This document shows, piece by piece, positions 39,238 to 49,330 of a stretch of 64,000 bases of DNA. The DNA comes from Prorocentrum cordatum (lineage: Eukaryota; Sar; Dinophyceae; Prorocentrales; Prorocentraceae). The DNA lies in the NCBI GenBank assembly GCA_963575745.1, contig CAUYUJ010003880.1, positions 383,882 to 447,881 on the forward strand. The letters run 5' to 3'. A model generated the notes under the pieces. The model was not told where the DNA came from. It saw nothing but the letters and a program-made list of their open reading frames with translations, and did not search any database. Position numbers and translations under genes: made by a program. Within the stretch, counting starts at the first letter, position 1; the number at the start of each line of letters is the position of its first letter.

Positions 39238-39830
39238 CGGTGCAATATGGGCTTCACATGGTTCTTCGAGGTGCAGCTGCGGTGTGCTCGCCTGCCGTTC
39301 ACCAGCTACGTGCATGACCCGGCCCTGCCCGCGCCCCATGTGCTGCCGGTCGCGCCCGGCCCGATGGAGGAATTGTCCAAGGACCCGACGACGCTGCTGA
39401 GGCCCCTGATCGGGGGGGCGTTCGCGATGTGGAAGGGGGGGCGGCAGCGCGCCCTCACGAACGATCAGGTGCGGGGCTACTGGGAGCTGGCCATGCCCGA
39501 GGTGGCACCAGAGGCGCACCACCAGGTAATCGCGACGGTCTGTGGCCAGTGCGGGTTCGAGGATGAGATGGGCATCAAGCGCCTGGGAGAGAACGGGTGG
39601 CCGATTGCGACTTCCACACCGCGGCGCCACCAGGTGGAGGAGGGCTTGGAGGAGATGGGCAAGGTGAGCGGAGACTGCCGCGACATGTGGGGGCGCTGTT
39701 GGAGGTGCCCGGCGGCATGGCTGACCTTGCCTACGAGGGCGAGGTGCGCGATCAGTTCGTGCAGCCGGACCTGAGGGCGCGCGCGCGGCGGCGCGCATTC
39801 TTCCGTCTGGGTTTGCGGGCGGAGGAGTAG
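39238..39830 (+). pseudogene. LINE-B C-terminal region
   Basis: In a third frame: NMGFTWFFEVQLRCARLPFT, LRPLIGGAFAMWKGGRQRAL, TNDQVRGYWELAMPEVAPEA. Similar helical blocks follow the RT in dinoflagellate elements as I recall them. It ends in ADLAYEGEVRDQFVQPDL and a stop at 39828-39830 in another frame. Confidence 0.5.
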
Positions 39831-40367
39831 CGTGCCCTGCGGCATGCGACTAGGACTGGCTCGCGCAGCCCACCGATGAGAACTGGTTGCAACGAGAGCG
39901 TCGATGGGTCGATGTGCGGACAGTCCCTCTCCTCCTTCGCGGCGCTTCCGACTCGTCGTCGCCCCGTTCACGGGTTCCAGCGTGAGTTGAGGGGGTTGGT
40001 TGTCAAAAGCCGTGCCCGCGGCGCTAGAGCTGCTCCCGACGCAGGAGGGCGCGATGCAGCATGCCTCGAGAGCGTCAGGGGGCGGGGCATCCAGGGGTGC
40101 GATCAGGAGGAGGAGAATGTGCATGGTAGATCACTTCCCGCGGCGCCGCGAGCCAATGGGGCCCCCGAGTCTACAGCGCCCTGCATGCGACTTTTCTTTC
40201 GTCCATTTGCTCGAGCTGCAGGTCCATATTCGCGCGCGTCATGCTGGCCCGGCTGGCCTATCCTGCGCCGCTAGCAGCGGCGGCGGCAGCGGCGGGTGGC
40301 GGCGCAAGCGGCGCCAAGTCGAGCGCGGCCCTGAAAAGGGGGCAGGCAGGAGAGCACCTGCACGAAG
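39831..40367. other. No gene supported
   Basis: GC-rich sequence, possibly LINE-B 3' untranslated or the start of the next broken frame. No poly(A) or microsatellite tail is evident. Confidence 0.4.
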
Positions 40368-41319
40368 ATGAAGGGCAGGTCGAAGGAGGACGAGGCGATG
40401 AAGTCGAAGGCGGCGAAGGTGGGCACGGCGACCGGCAACTGCGGCGCCGTGTAGGACGAGAGGGGCGAGCAGGAAGCGGAGACCAAGAACGGCGCCAAAC
40501 CCGAGAGGAAGAAGATGCGCGACGGCGATGGTGGAGAGAAGCGCGTCGACGGCAGCTACTCCGAGCTGCCAGGGGAGATGGTCGGCAAGCAACTGGAGGG
40601 CGTGCTGGGCAAAAGGCAGTGACAGCGAGGGCGAGCGGGCGGCCGCCGCCTCATTCCCGTCGAGCGCGCGAGGGCAAAGGCGGCGGAGGCCAGCGACGAG
40701 GAGAACTACGGGGCCGCGGAGTCCAAGGCGCATTCCCAGGTGGAGCCCAGCACCCAGCACGCGCAGGCGGCGAGGGGCGTCGTCGACAAGCCTGCGCACG
40801 CTCGCCTGGGACACGACCGACGGACGCGGCTTGCCAACTGCGCGACGGAGCGGCTCAACGAGGTCCTGGAGAAGTTGCCCGCCCCGACGGCGGACATTTT
40901 CAAGTCGGACAGGCGCGAGAGGACGAGGTTCGACGAGGACGCCGACGCCGAGGTGAAGGAGATGCCGCTGAACAAGGCGCTGAAGAAGCGACCCGTTCCG
41001 ACGGCGGGGCTGTCGAAGTCGGCCCCGCTCGAGAGGGCGAGGTTCGACGAGGACATCAACGACGGCGTGGAGATGGCTACCAAGCCGATCACGACGCTGC
41101 CGCGAGAAGCAAGGGGTGGAGATCAACGCGGACGTGGAGGACGAGGAGGGAGGCCTGCGGCGCGCGGGGGACATGCGGACGACGCCCGTCGGGGACAGGG
41201 ACGAGCGCGCGGCTGCGCGCCGCCTCGTCCACCACGCGCAGGCGCTCGGGCAGCCTCCCCCCCCGCGCCTCGCGCGCGACCTCCAGCAGGACTGGGGCGA
41301 GAAGCAGGAAAGGAGCTAG
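40368..41319 (+). pseudogene. Broken repeat-containing coding region, unknown function
   Basis: One frame reads KGRSKEDEAMKSKAAKVG, stop (TAG at 40452-40454), EQEAETKNGAKPERKKM, SYSELPGEMVGKQLEGVLG, stop (TGA at 40620-40622), then AKAAEASDEENYGAAESKAH and two tandem repeats of about 38 residues: LNEVLEKLPAPTADIFKSDR (then ERTRFDEDADAEVKEMP) and LNKALKKRPVPTAGLSKSAP (then LERARFDEDINDGVEMA). After a frameshift near 41100 it continues GVEINADVEDEEGGLRRAGD and ends at TAG 41317-41319. The matched repeats show the frame was translated at some time. It is very charged, Lys/Glu/Asp-rich and probably disordered. It could be an ORF1 of a retroelement or a host gene relic. Confidence 0.45.
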
Positions 41320-41912
41320 TTGGGCTCTGCCTGCAGGTGGAGCGCGCACCCGCCACGCGGCAGGCGACTTAGAGTGAGCGAGCAACGAGCATGCTTGAGG
41401 CCCTGGAACAGATGGTTGGCCGATTGGAGGAGTCGCTCCGAAGGAGAGCCCACAGTCGGCCGTGCTGGAGCTCCCCCCCCCTCTCCCGTGTCGCGGCTGG
41501 ATGCACGCGGAACCCGGCACGCCTGGCGGCGGCGTTCCACATGCTGTGGCGTTCGGGCATTTGGGGGGGGGGATCTGGCGCACAGTCAGCAGCGTTCGCA
41601 ATCGCGGGCTCCCTGGCTGCATCGGGCCCTGTCGCCGCATCTGCGGAGCGGGGCGCCGCCAGGCCCCCGCGGCCGCGCGCCGACCCCTTTTCCCGATGCC
41701 ACATTCGCTTATGTTTTTTTGTTAGCGAAGCGCGTCGAGCCGAAAACTGTCGAGTTTGGCTTAAATGTGACCGCTTCTGTTTGCCTCCGAGGCGCGTTCA
41801 GTTTAGGAAGAGGCCTGTCTGGGCCGGCCTGGTTATCTGCAGACCCTGCAACTCCAGGCGTCCTCCGCCCTGGAGGTCTGTTCCACTGCTCTCGGCCTCT
41901 CGGGGCGAAGCG
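41320..41912. other. No gene supported
   Basis: A plus-strand frame opens at 41391 (LEALEQMVGRLEESLRRR) and stays open to 43547, but most of it translates CT-rich repeats, so only its first 40 codons look protein-like. Confidence 0.4.
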
Positions 41913-41985
41913 TTAAGTCGGGCCTGTCCCTCTAAATGGGGAATAGTTTTAAAAGTACCAACTTTCCTGGGGACTGTGTGTAGAT
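41913..41985. mobile_element. TTAAGTCGG-family, solo left end
   Basis: TTAAGTCGGGCCTGTCCC, TCTAAATGGGGAATAG, TTTCCTGGGGACTG. No right terminus follows. Confidence 0.6.
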
Positions 41986-42029
41986 GGTATGTTTTGATTG
42001 TTTGGGGTATCTGTTGTGAGGGTTATATC

Positions 42030-42030
<1 letters not shown>

Positions 42031-42060
<30 letters not shown>

Positions 42061-42062
42061 TC
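42031..42062 (+). repeat. (TA)n microsatellite
   Basis: Fifteen TA units. It follows TATCTATG and ends at TTCGTCG. Confidence 0.9.
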
Positions 42063-43560
42063 GTCGAAAGGGGTGTGGGGGCTCTTGGGCCCCGGGTCTT
42101 CCTCTTTCCTCCTCCCTGCCTTTCTCCTCCCTACCTTCCTCCTCCTTGCCTTTCTCCTTATCCTCCTTGTTCTTCTCGTCTCCCCTCCCCTCGCCTCGAG
42201 GCAGGCCGCGGGTGCGTTTCGGGCGAGACGTTTGTCGACGCCCGCGCGAGCACGTGCGTTGACACGGGTGGGCGCAGAGGTCAAGCCTATAGGTGTGTTT
42301 GCCCAGCCCCCCGTCCCTCCTCCGCCTTCTCTTCCTCCTCCTCCTCCTCCTCCTCCTCTTCCTTCTCCTGCTCGTCGACAGCATTTGCCCCCCCCTGCGG
42401 ATCCAAGGGGGGGGTGATTGTTGGCCCATGTGGAGTAGATCGGTACGATCGGCGTGAGTACGGAAAGGGTGCGGACGACAACCGGCAAGAGTTTCTGTCC
42501 AATTTGACCACGATTCGACGCCAGTGTCGCCGCCGTCGTGGTCCAGCGAGTACACACAGAGGCCTGCTCAACGATGTTGGAAGAATCCCTCCGTCCAAGC
42601 TCCGTCTTCATAGGCCCCTACAACGACAGCGGCCGCTGCCGGTTTGGGACGACAGTTCCGTACCACTTTTGGGCATGCCAAAATTGGATAGGCGGCGAGA
42701 GAGGGCACCGGATGGAGGCAACCACCATCAACCGCCTTTCGAGCTGCCCGGGTCGTGTATTTCTATTGCCTCCCTGCTCCTGTTCCCCGTCGTGTTTTTC
42801 GCCTCCTCTCCTCTCTCTTCCCTTCACGTCATTCTCTCAATTCCTCATCTCTCCTCGTCTTCCTCTTTCTTCCCCCTTCTCCACTTTCTCTTTCTCCTCC
42901 TCATCTTCCTCTGTTTATCCTCTCCTTATTCCTCCTGTTTGTTTCTCCTCCATCCTCCCCCCCTCCTCCCTCGTCCTCCTTCGCCCTCTCCCTCCTCGCC
43001 ACCTTTCTCTGCCCCATCGTCCTCGTCTCTTCCTCCCTCTCTTCCTTCTTCTCCCTGCTGCTCTCTTCTCCTCTCTCCCCCTCCTCCTCCTGCCCTCTGC
43101 CTTCTCCCCCTCTTCCTGTCTGCTCCTCCTCCTCCTCTCGATGTCCTCCTCCTCTCTCCGGCCTTGTGGCCACCAGCCTGCGCTTCGGGCCTCGGGACGC
43201 TCCCCGCCCCTCTTGGGGACGGGGGCGAACCTGCGGATTTCATCAGGGCCTACGGCGAGGAGTCTACCCTGCAGGCCCGCGGCCGCCGAGCGCACGAAGG
43301 GGTGGTGCTCTCCTCCTCGTCTCCCTCCTCTTCCTCCCCCTCCCCCTCCTCCTCCTCATCCTCCTCCTCTGCCTTCTCCTCTCCTCTCCTCCTCCTCCTC
43401 CTCCTCCTCCTCCTCCTCACCCTCCTTGCTTCTTCCTCTTTTCTCCTCTGCTTCGATCCTCCTCCTCCTCCTGAGACTTGTTCTTCTTCCTCTTGTCCCT
43501 CCAAGGCCGGGGCGTGTGCCTGGAGGGCCGAAGTGGGTACGGAGTGAGAGCCGTTTGCCC
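42063..43560. other. CT-rich region, no gene supported
   Basis: TCC/TTC/CTC tracts at 42100-42185, 42320-42370, 42740-43160 and 43305-43500. At 42625-42690 there is GACAGCGGCCGCTGCCGG and TTTGGGACGAC, resembling the centre of TIR element J (52080-52115). Confidence 0.5.
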
Positions 43561-43917
43561 GGCAGCAGCCGCTGCACGGACATATGAAACGACACATGAT
43601 AGGCTACCTTTATAAATATAGGGCGAATGCGACGTCATCGTTTGAGATGGAGCTGTTGGCATTAGAGACCGCGTTGAAGATGGCACACGCTGCAACCTGA
43701 TCAAGGGCGCTCGCACGGAAAAAGAAATTGGTCGTTACCACTCCTCAGGAGCTGACAAAACGCACAGACGCAAGTAATCGCCGATGGACCGGAACAAATC
43801 GGAAATCGTAAGAACTGTGAGGGGAAGACGAAAACACAGCAAATATGGATACATATGGGGAATCCAGGGATCTGTGCTTGCTTATTATCTTGCGCTGGGT
43901 GTCTAGAGCTCTAACCA
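43561..43917. other. AT-richer spacer
   Basis: Contains TTTATAAATATAGGG at 43609, which resembles a TATA box, but no gene starts downstream. Confidence 0.35.
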
Positions 43918-44112
43918 CTTTATTTCGGCACGGCACCGCACCCTATCCCGCGCGCCACTTCCGCATCACCTTGCCCACCCCGCTTACCAGTCAGCGCGCC
44001 CCATCCGCCCCGACCCCTTTGATTTCGACACGGCACCGTCCCCCCCCCACCCACACACACACACACAGGCACACACACAACCCGCACGCCCCAGACGCAT
44101 TGCCCCACCCAC
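43918..44112 (+). repeat. 95-bp satellite, left block
   Basis: Two units (TTCGGCACGGCACCGCACCC at 43924, TTCGACACGGCACCGTCCCC at 44024) with CACCAGCCAGCGCGCCCC between. A (CA)n run (44050-44080) interrupts the second. Confidence 0.75.
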
Positions 44113-44339
44113 CAGCCAGCGCGCCCCCTCCACCTCAATTCTTCACGCTTCGCGTATCCCCACCAGCCCATCTCAAAACAGCAACTCTTGCGAAGCATGC
44201 CGACAGTCGTGTTTTTTCAGGCGTGTTTCCGCCTGCCCCCGCATATCTCCCCTGTTCCTCCTTCCTCCCGCCTCCTTGTACATCCTCCTTGTGGTGGGAG
44301 CGGGAGAAGGACGAGGCGGAGGAGGAGGGAGAGAAAGCG

Positions 44340-44738
44340 CTCCTCGTGGTTTGAGTCGTTTGGGGTTTCTCGTCCTGGTGTGAGTCGTTCGGGCCCTTCT
44401 TCCTGGTGTGAGTCGTTCGGGCTCTTCGTGGTGTGAGTCGTTCGGGCTCTTCGTCCTGGTGTGAGTCGTTCGGGCTTCTCGTGGTGTGAGTTGTTCGGGC
44501 CCCTCGTCCTGGTGTGAGTCGTTCGGGCCCCTCCTCCTGGTGTGACTCGTTCGGGCTCCTCGTGGTGTGAGTCGTTCGGGGCCCTCGTCGTGGTGTGAGT
44601 CGTTCGGGCTCCTCGTGGTGTGAGTCGTTCGGGCGCCTCGTCCTGGTGTGAGTCGTTCGGGCCCCTCCTTCTGGTGTGAGTCGTTCGGGCTCTTCGTGGT
44701 GTGAGTCGTTCGGGCCCCTCGTCCTGGTGTGAGTCGTT
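44340..44738 (+). repeat. 25/28-bp minisatellite
   Basis: About 15 units beginning GGTGTGAGTCGTTCGGGC and ending CTCGT (25 bp) or CTCGTCCT (28 bp), in mixed order. Since 25 and 28 both leave a remainder of one, the reading frame rotates from unit to unit on either strand, so the Arg/Pro-rich frames here are repeat-derived. Confidence 0.9.
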
Positions 44739-44930
44739 CTTGGGGGCCTCTTGGCGGCCCCAGGGGCTTCTAGGAGCGTCTTGGGTTCCTTGGGGGAGCC
44801 TTTTCGGGCCTCTTGGGAGCCTCTTGGAGGCCGTTTGGGGCGTCTTGGGGGCCTCTTGGCGGCCCCAGGGGGGCCTCTTGGGGCTCTTTGGGAGGGGTCT
44901 GGGAGGTATCTTGGGGCCATCTTTCGGGCG
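44738..44930 (+). repeat. CTTGGGGCC degenerate array L, copy 6
   Basis: GGGGGCCTCTTGGCGGCCCC occurs twice (44741, 44848) with CTTGGGAGCCTCTTGGAGGC between. It follows the minisatellite directly. Confidence 0.65.
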
Positions 44931-45039
44931 ATCGATCACAGCTGGGGCGAGCATTTTTGTCAGTACCCCCGTCGGGGCCACGATCCTCGTGAGGGGTGTC
45001 GAATTTTAGCCCTCCAGGGATAGAAAAAGGACCTTCTGA

Positions 45040-45170
45040 CCACCCGCGAAACCCCCTCTCCAGGCCCAGGGGGAGGGGGTAGGGGGAGGGGTAAACCCCT
45101 CCCCGAAGGGGAAGAAGGGGGGTTGAGAACAGAGAGGGCTCGCAAAACCACTCACGCCCAAAGGGCTGGT
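45040..45170 (+). repeat. Dispersed repeat P, copy 2
   Basis: GGGGGAGGGGGTAGGGGG, GGGTAAACCCCTCCCC, GAAGGGGAAGAA, ACCACTCACGCCC, as at 11700-11830. Confidence 0.6.
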
Positions 45171-45171
45171 G

Positions 45172-46345
45172 GGATTGTTTTATTTCGGCATGGCACCGCC
45201 CCCCCCCGCATCCCGCGCGCCCCTTCGGCAGCATCCCCCCCACCCACCAATCGGAGCGCCCCTCCGCCCCGACCCCGGCCCCCCCCACATCCCGCGCGCC
45301 ACCCCCGCATCACCCCGCCCACCAGCAAGCGCACCCCTGTACCTCGACCGTTCGGCACGGCACCGATCCCCCCATCCCGAACGCCCCCTCTGCATCACCC
45401 CGCCTACCAACCAGCGCGCCTTGTCCGCTCCGACCCCTTCATTTCGGCACGGCACCGCCCCCCCCCTCCCGAGCGCCACCTCCATCGCCCCATCCACCAG
45501 CCAGCGCGCTCCCTTCGCCCCGACCCCTCTATTTCGCCCCCCCCATCCGGCGCGCCCCCTCCGCATCCCCCCGCTCACCAGCCAGCGCGCCCACTCCGCC
45601 GCGAATTTTTGTTTCGGCACGGCACCGCCCCCTCCATCCGCGCGCCTCCACTGCATCCCCCATCCACCAGCCAGATTGCCCTCTCCGCCTCGGCCCCGCC
45701 CCGCCCCGACCCCTTCCTATAGACCCTCCGCATCCTCCCACCTACCAGCCAGCGCGCCCCCTCCGGCCCGCGCCCCTCCCGCATGCACCCAACCCACCAG
45801 CGAGCACGCCCCTTCTGTGCCGACCCGTTTTATTTCGGCACGGCACCGCCCCCACCACATCCCGCACGCCCCCTCCGCATCACCCCACCCGCCAGCCAGC
45901 ACGTCCCATCCGCTCCGATTCTGTTTGTTTCGGCACGGCAGCGACCCCCCCAACCATCCCGCACGCCCCCTCCGCATCGCCCAACCCACCAGCCAGCACG
46001 CCCCCTCCGCCCCGACTTATTTGTTCGGCACGGCACCGCCCCCCCCATCCCGAGCGCCCCCTCGCCATCACCCCATCCACCAGCCAGCGCGCTCCCTCCG
46101 TCCCGACCCCATCCCGCGCGCCCCGTCCGCATCCTCACACTTGCCAGCCAGCGCGCCCCCTCCGCCACGACTTTTTGTTTCGGCACGGCACCGTCCCCCC
46201 CCATCCCGCGCGCCTGCCCCGCATCCCCCATCCACTAGCCAGCGCGCCCCCTCCGTCCCGACCTCTACCAGCCAGCGCGCCCCCTCCGGCCCGCGCCTCT
46301 TCCGCATCCCACCCGCCCACCAGCCAGACTCTGTACGCAAAACGA
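45172..46345 (+). repeat. 95-bp satellite, main block
   Basis: Units anchored by TTCGGCACGGCACCGCCCCC at 45184, 45351, 45443, 45613, 45834, 45929, 46024 and 46169, with CACCAGCCAGCGCGCCCCCT in each. Spacing is mostly 90-95 bp with partial units. Long frames on both strands come from the array. Confidence 0.85.
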
Positions 46346-46439
46346 CTGCCCTGGACAAGCGTTGTCCTTACAGAGCCGTCACATGTGGCACTTTGCACCG
46401 CGAGCATCCAGCAGCCGGGTCTGCTCCAGAACTTCTAGG

Positions 46440-46615
46440 GGTCATCCTTGCACCTTGGAGGCCCTAGGAAAGCCTTTTCCAATGTCTTTTGTGGTTGCCG
46501 GGGGCCTTTTTGAGACCCTCTGTGGGCTTCTTGGGTGTTTGTTAGAGGTCTCTTGGGAGCATGTTGCAGGCCTTTGGGGCCATTTTGTGGGGGATGGCCC
46601 TTGGCGCCTCCTCAG
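46440..46615 (+). repeat. CTTGGGGCC degenerate array L, copy 7
   Basis: CTTGGAGGCCCTAGGAAAGC, TGTGGGCTTCTTGGGTG, CAGGCCTTTGGGGCC. Confidence 0.5.
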
Positions 46616-46867
46616 GCTCGCCCTCTGAAACCCTTCTTGCGGCCCTCTCGAAGCCCTCCTTCGATTTCTCGTCCCCTCCCCCCCCTCCTCCACATCCTTC
46701 TCCCCCTTCCTTTCTGTGCAAAAGACATGGCGCGCGTGCCACTTGTTTGTGTGTGTATGTGTGTCCCTGGGCCCCGTTACAAGTGTGTCTCCTCGGCGGC
46801 AGCAGCGGGGGCGGATACCGGGGGCAGCGGCAGGAGGGCGGATGGGCTCCGGGGGGAGGGGTGCGCG
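46616..46867. other. No gene supported
   Basis: CT-rich then mixed sequence with GTGTGTGTATGTGTGTCC at 46749. Confidence 0.4.
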
Positions 46868-47240
46868 CCGGCTCCCAGTCGCCCACCCGTCGTCGACGTG
46901 GGCCTGAGGTCGCGCCCCGTCAAGGAACTCTTCTGGCTTCGCAGTCGAGTTGGCTCAGCGAGCCCCAGTCGGCCACTCGTCGTCGAGATGGGCGGGGCGG
47001 CCCGCCCCACGCAGGGACTTTGCTGGTCTCGCAGTCGCGGTCCTGTCGCCTTTCGATCGGCGAGTTGCCCCCGATGCCACGCCGAGAGAGCCATGCCTGG
47101 GGTGGAGAGGGTGGATCGGCTCAGGATGGGACGCGTCGGTTCCCAGTCGGCCACTCGGCATCGACGTGGGCCTGCCGGCCCGCCCCGCTCCAGAGTTTTT
47201 CGGGTTTTACAGTTGCGGTCCCATCGCCTCTCCATCTGCT
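46868..47240 (+). repeat. Three-copy repeat of about 95 bp
   Basis: CCCAGTCGGCCACTCGTCG (or CATCG) followed by ACGTGGGCCTG/AGATGGGCGGG, GCCCGCCCC and TCTCGCAGTCGCGGTCC, at about 46873, 46963 and 47137. The second and third are separated by 75 bp of unrelated sequence. Confidence 0.6.
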
Positions 47241-47282
47241 GTGCATCGCGTGGTTCCAAATCGGTGTTTCCCCCCCTTGAGT

Positions 47283-47503
47283 CTAGGCCTCCCAGATAGG
47301 GTCGGGGCAGATGGGGTCGGAGGATCGCGCCGCATCACTGATGCATCGGCGATGCGGCTCGATGTAGAGCCCCATTTTCTACGCGCCGACGGCGCCGAAG
47401 CACCGCCGACGTCGCCGATGCATCGCCGACGCATCGACGATGCATCGCCTGTACTACGCGATCCTCCGACCCCACCTGCTCGGACTCCATCGAAGCGGCC
47501 TCT
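47283..47503. mobile_element. Long-TIR foldback element F, copy 2
   Basis: CTAGGCCTCCCAGATAGGG, GATGGGGTCGGAGGATCG, CGCCGCATC on the left; GCGATCCTCCGACCCCACC, TGCTCGGACTCCATC on the right. The core has CGCCGATGCATCGCCGACGC. Confidence 0.7.
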
Positions 47504-47635
47504 ATTGAGCCAGTCCGAGGGCTCCTCCACGGGCCCCAGGTGGTGGGCACGGGGTCATCAAATATACACCACCTCCTTAACCCCATCCCTCCCACAGGAG
47601 ACGAGAGGAGGAGCGCAGAAGAGGAAGGGGGAATG

Positions 47636-47970
47636 GAGGTGGTGGTGGTGGTGGTGGTGGTGGTGGTGGTGGTGGTGGTGGTGGTGGTGGTGGTGGTGGT
47701 GGTGGTGGTGGTGGTGGTGGTGGTGGTGGTGGTGGTGGTGGTGGTGGTGGTGGTGGTGGTGGTGGTGGTGGTGGTGGTGGTGGTGGTGGGTGGTGGTGGT
47801 GGTGGTGGTGGGTGGTGGTGGTGGTGGTGGTGGTGGTGGTGGTGGTGGTGGTGGTGTGGTGGTGGTGGTGGTGGTGGTGGTGGTGGTGGTGGTGGTGGTG
47901 GTGGTGGTGGTGGTGGTGGTGGTGGTGGTGGTGGTGGTGGTGGTGGTGGTGGTGGTGGTGGTGGTGGTAT
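47636..47970 (+). repeat. 335-bp (GGT)n tract
   Basis: Nearly perfect GGT with three single-base slips (near 47789, 47810, 47855) that change the reading phase. All frames are open. It could form G-quadruplexes on the plus strand. Confidence 0.95.
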
Positions 47971-48299
47971 ATTCTTGGGACTCGCATTGGGGACATCGAA
48001 TCTCAGGCGCCTTCCCCATCCAGCTTTACTGGGTGCACGATGGGAACAACAATATAGGTCCATGTCGAGCATTTTTCTTCTGTACCCTTTCCTTCCTCTC
48101 TCCCTCCTGCCTCCCGTTGGGAGCGTGTTCCATCATGGGCTCTCTCTTGTGGAACGCATCCGACTCATTTCCGCGCCGAGGTCGCCGGAAGACAGCCGAA
48201 CGCACCACCTCCACCGCCCGTCCTCGCCCACGCCCTCTGCCCGAAGGGGCCCTCGCCCGCCCGCCCGCCGCAGTGGACGGGCCGCGCCCCCCCCCCCCG

Positions 48300-48372
48300 A
48301 GCGCACTCCTCCCTCGTCCCTCCTCCTCCTCCTCCTCCTCCTCCTCCTCCTCCTCCTCCTCCTCCTCCTCCG
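48300..48372 (+). repeat. (TCC)n microsatellite
   Basis: Pure CCT units after CCCTCGTC. Confidence 0.9.
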
Positions 48373-48505
48373 TCCTGTGTCGAAGCGCCGACTGAGACAA
48401 CGCTCGCCGCGGCTCCTTGCAGGTGGCGACGGCGCTCGCGAGGGCAGCCGACGAGCCCCCGCCGGACGCGGAGCCGGAGCCGGAGGTGGGGCTCGGCCCA
48501 GCTGG

Positions 48506-48704
48506 GAGTCGAGCAGTGTCGAAGCGTCCTGACTCGCCGATAGGCCCACCAAGGAATGTTCTAAGAACCGTGTGTGGTTCCAGCGGAATGTTTTTTGAAC
48601 ATTCTTGGTTGGAACTGTCTGGTTTTCAGACATCGGGGGCATGTTCTGAGAACTTTGTTTTTGCTATTGGAACATTTTCTCCAAATAGGCAAACCCTATA
48701 GGAG
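48506..48704. mobile_element. TIR element G, copy 1 (partial)
   Basis: GAGTCGAGCAGTGTCGAAGC, GTCCTGACTCGCCGATAGGC, CCACCAAGGAATGTTCTAAG on the left; GGAACATTTTCTCC and ACCCTATAGGAG on the right. The outer right arm found in copy 2 is missing here and appears alone at 49027-49088. Confidence 0.55.
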
Positions 48705-48837
48705 TTCACATTCAAACCCTACTCGTTGGTCCGTTTCCCCCCCCTACGTAGTTCATATGCCCCCCCAATTCTTATGTCACCCCCCCCCCAATTCCTATGT
48801 CACCCCCCCTCCCCCCTTTTTCCAATGACACCCCCCT

Positions 48838-48945
48838 TATTTCAAATGCTTGCTTGCTTGCGTGCTTGCTTGCTTGCTTGATTGATGGCTTGCTTGCTTG
48901 CACGCTTGCTTGCTTGCTTGCACGCTTGCTTGCTTGCTGAGCTGC
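48838..48945 (+). repeat. (TTGC)n tetranucleotide repeat
   Basis: GCTTGCTTGCTTGC with CGTGCTTGC and CACGCTTGC variants. It is preceded by ATGTCACCCCCCCC repeats (48765-48835). Confidence 0.9.
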
Positions 48946-49026
48946 GAATTCCAAGCATGCTTGATTCCTCTGATTTCTTGATTTGAGTCATCTGATCTAT
49001 GTCGAGTCAACGCTGGCTGATATTTG

Positions 49027-49088
49027 TGTTATAAGAACACTTCGTGGTAGGTTTACAGGAATGCCGGGACGGTCGGTCCCTGCTCAAG
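49027..49088. mobile_element. TIR element G, right terminus
   Basis: TTATAAGAACACTTCGTGG, TTTACAGGAATGCCGGGACG, GTCGGTCCCTGCTCAAG, matching the right arm of the complete copy at 59990-60233. Confidence 0.6.
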
Positions 49089-49119
49089 GGAGCTGCGGGG
49101 GTAGGGCCCCAGGGGGATG

Positions 49120-49330
49120 GGAGAAAGCTTTCTGGCGGCACAAACCGGAGGAGGAAAAGGTACCCATACCGCCAGCTCGCGCCCGTTTCCTTTTTTGGTT
49201 CGGCCTCCTGGGAGGTCCTCGTCGCCACCGCCGGATTCGCCTTGAAATTCAGGTCAGAACGAACCCCGGCAGAGGTCCATGGAGTAGCGGTATTGGTACC
49301 TCTTGGTTTCTCCCTTTCTGGCGGCACGAA
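49120..49330. mobile_element. TIR element E, copy 1
   Basis: The left arm GGAGGAAAAGGTACCCATAC then CGC is mirrored by GCGGTATTGGTACCTCTTGG. TTTCTGGCGGCACAAACC (49118) and TTTCTGGCGGCACGAACC (49314) flank it directly, a long direct repeat. The interior has CTCGTCGCCACCGCCGGATT. Relatives at 60735 and 63506. Confidence 0.65.

Larger units (their letters stand above)
36338..39830 (+). mobile_element. LINE-B: decayed non-LTR retrotransposon
   Basis: A second element, read rightward, with an EEP endonuclease, a linker and a reverse transcriptase of a different type from LINE-A: the endonuclease has the LPGTQQRQ and TNKSCGITI blocks, and the RT motif C is FVDD. No RNase H is recognisable. The reading changes frame at about 36490, 38200, 38880 and 39230, and carries an in-frame TGA at 36831-36833. 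No terminal repeats were seen, and the 3' end is uncertain. Confidence 0.75.

Noticed and set aside
41391-43547. 718-codon plus-strand frame
   Set aside because: It crosses a (TA)n run, a solo TIR end and CT-rich tracts, and the translation is mostly Ser/Pro/Leu. Only the first 40 codons look protein-like.
43609-43623. TATA-box-like TTTATAAATATAGGG
   Set aside because: No coding region or transcript evidence downstream, and dinoflagellate promoters usually lack a canonical TATA box.
44340-44738. Regularly spaced repeat resembling a CRISPR array
   Set aside because: The 25/28-bp units are contiguous, with no unique spacers, and the context is eukaryotic.
46950-48395. Plus-strand frame of 481 codons with poly-Trp and poly-Val
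   Set aside because: It is driven by the (GGT)n tract, and the frame is open only because the repeat has no stops.
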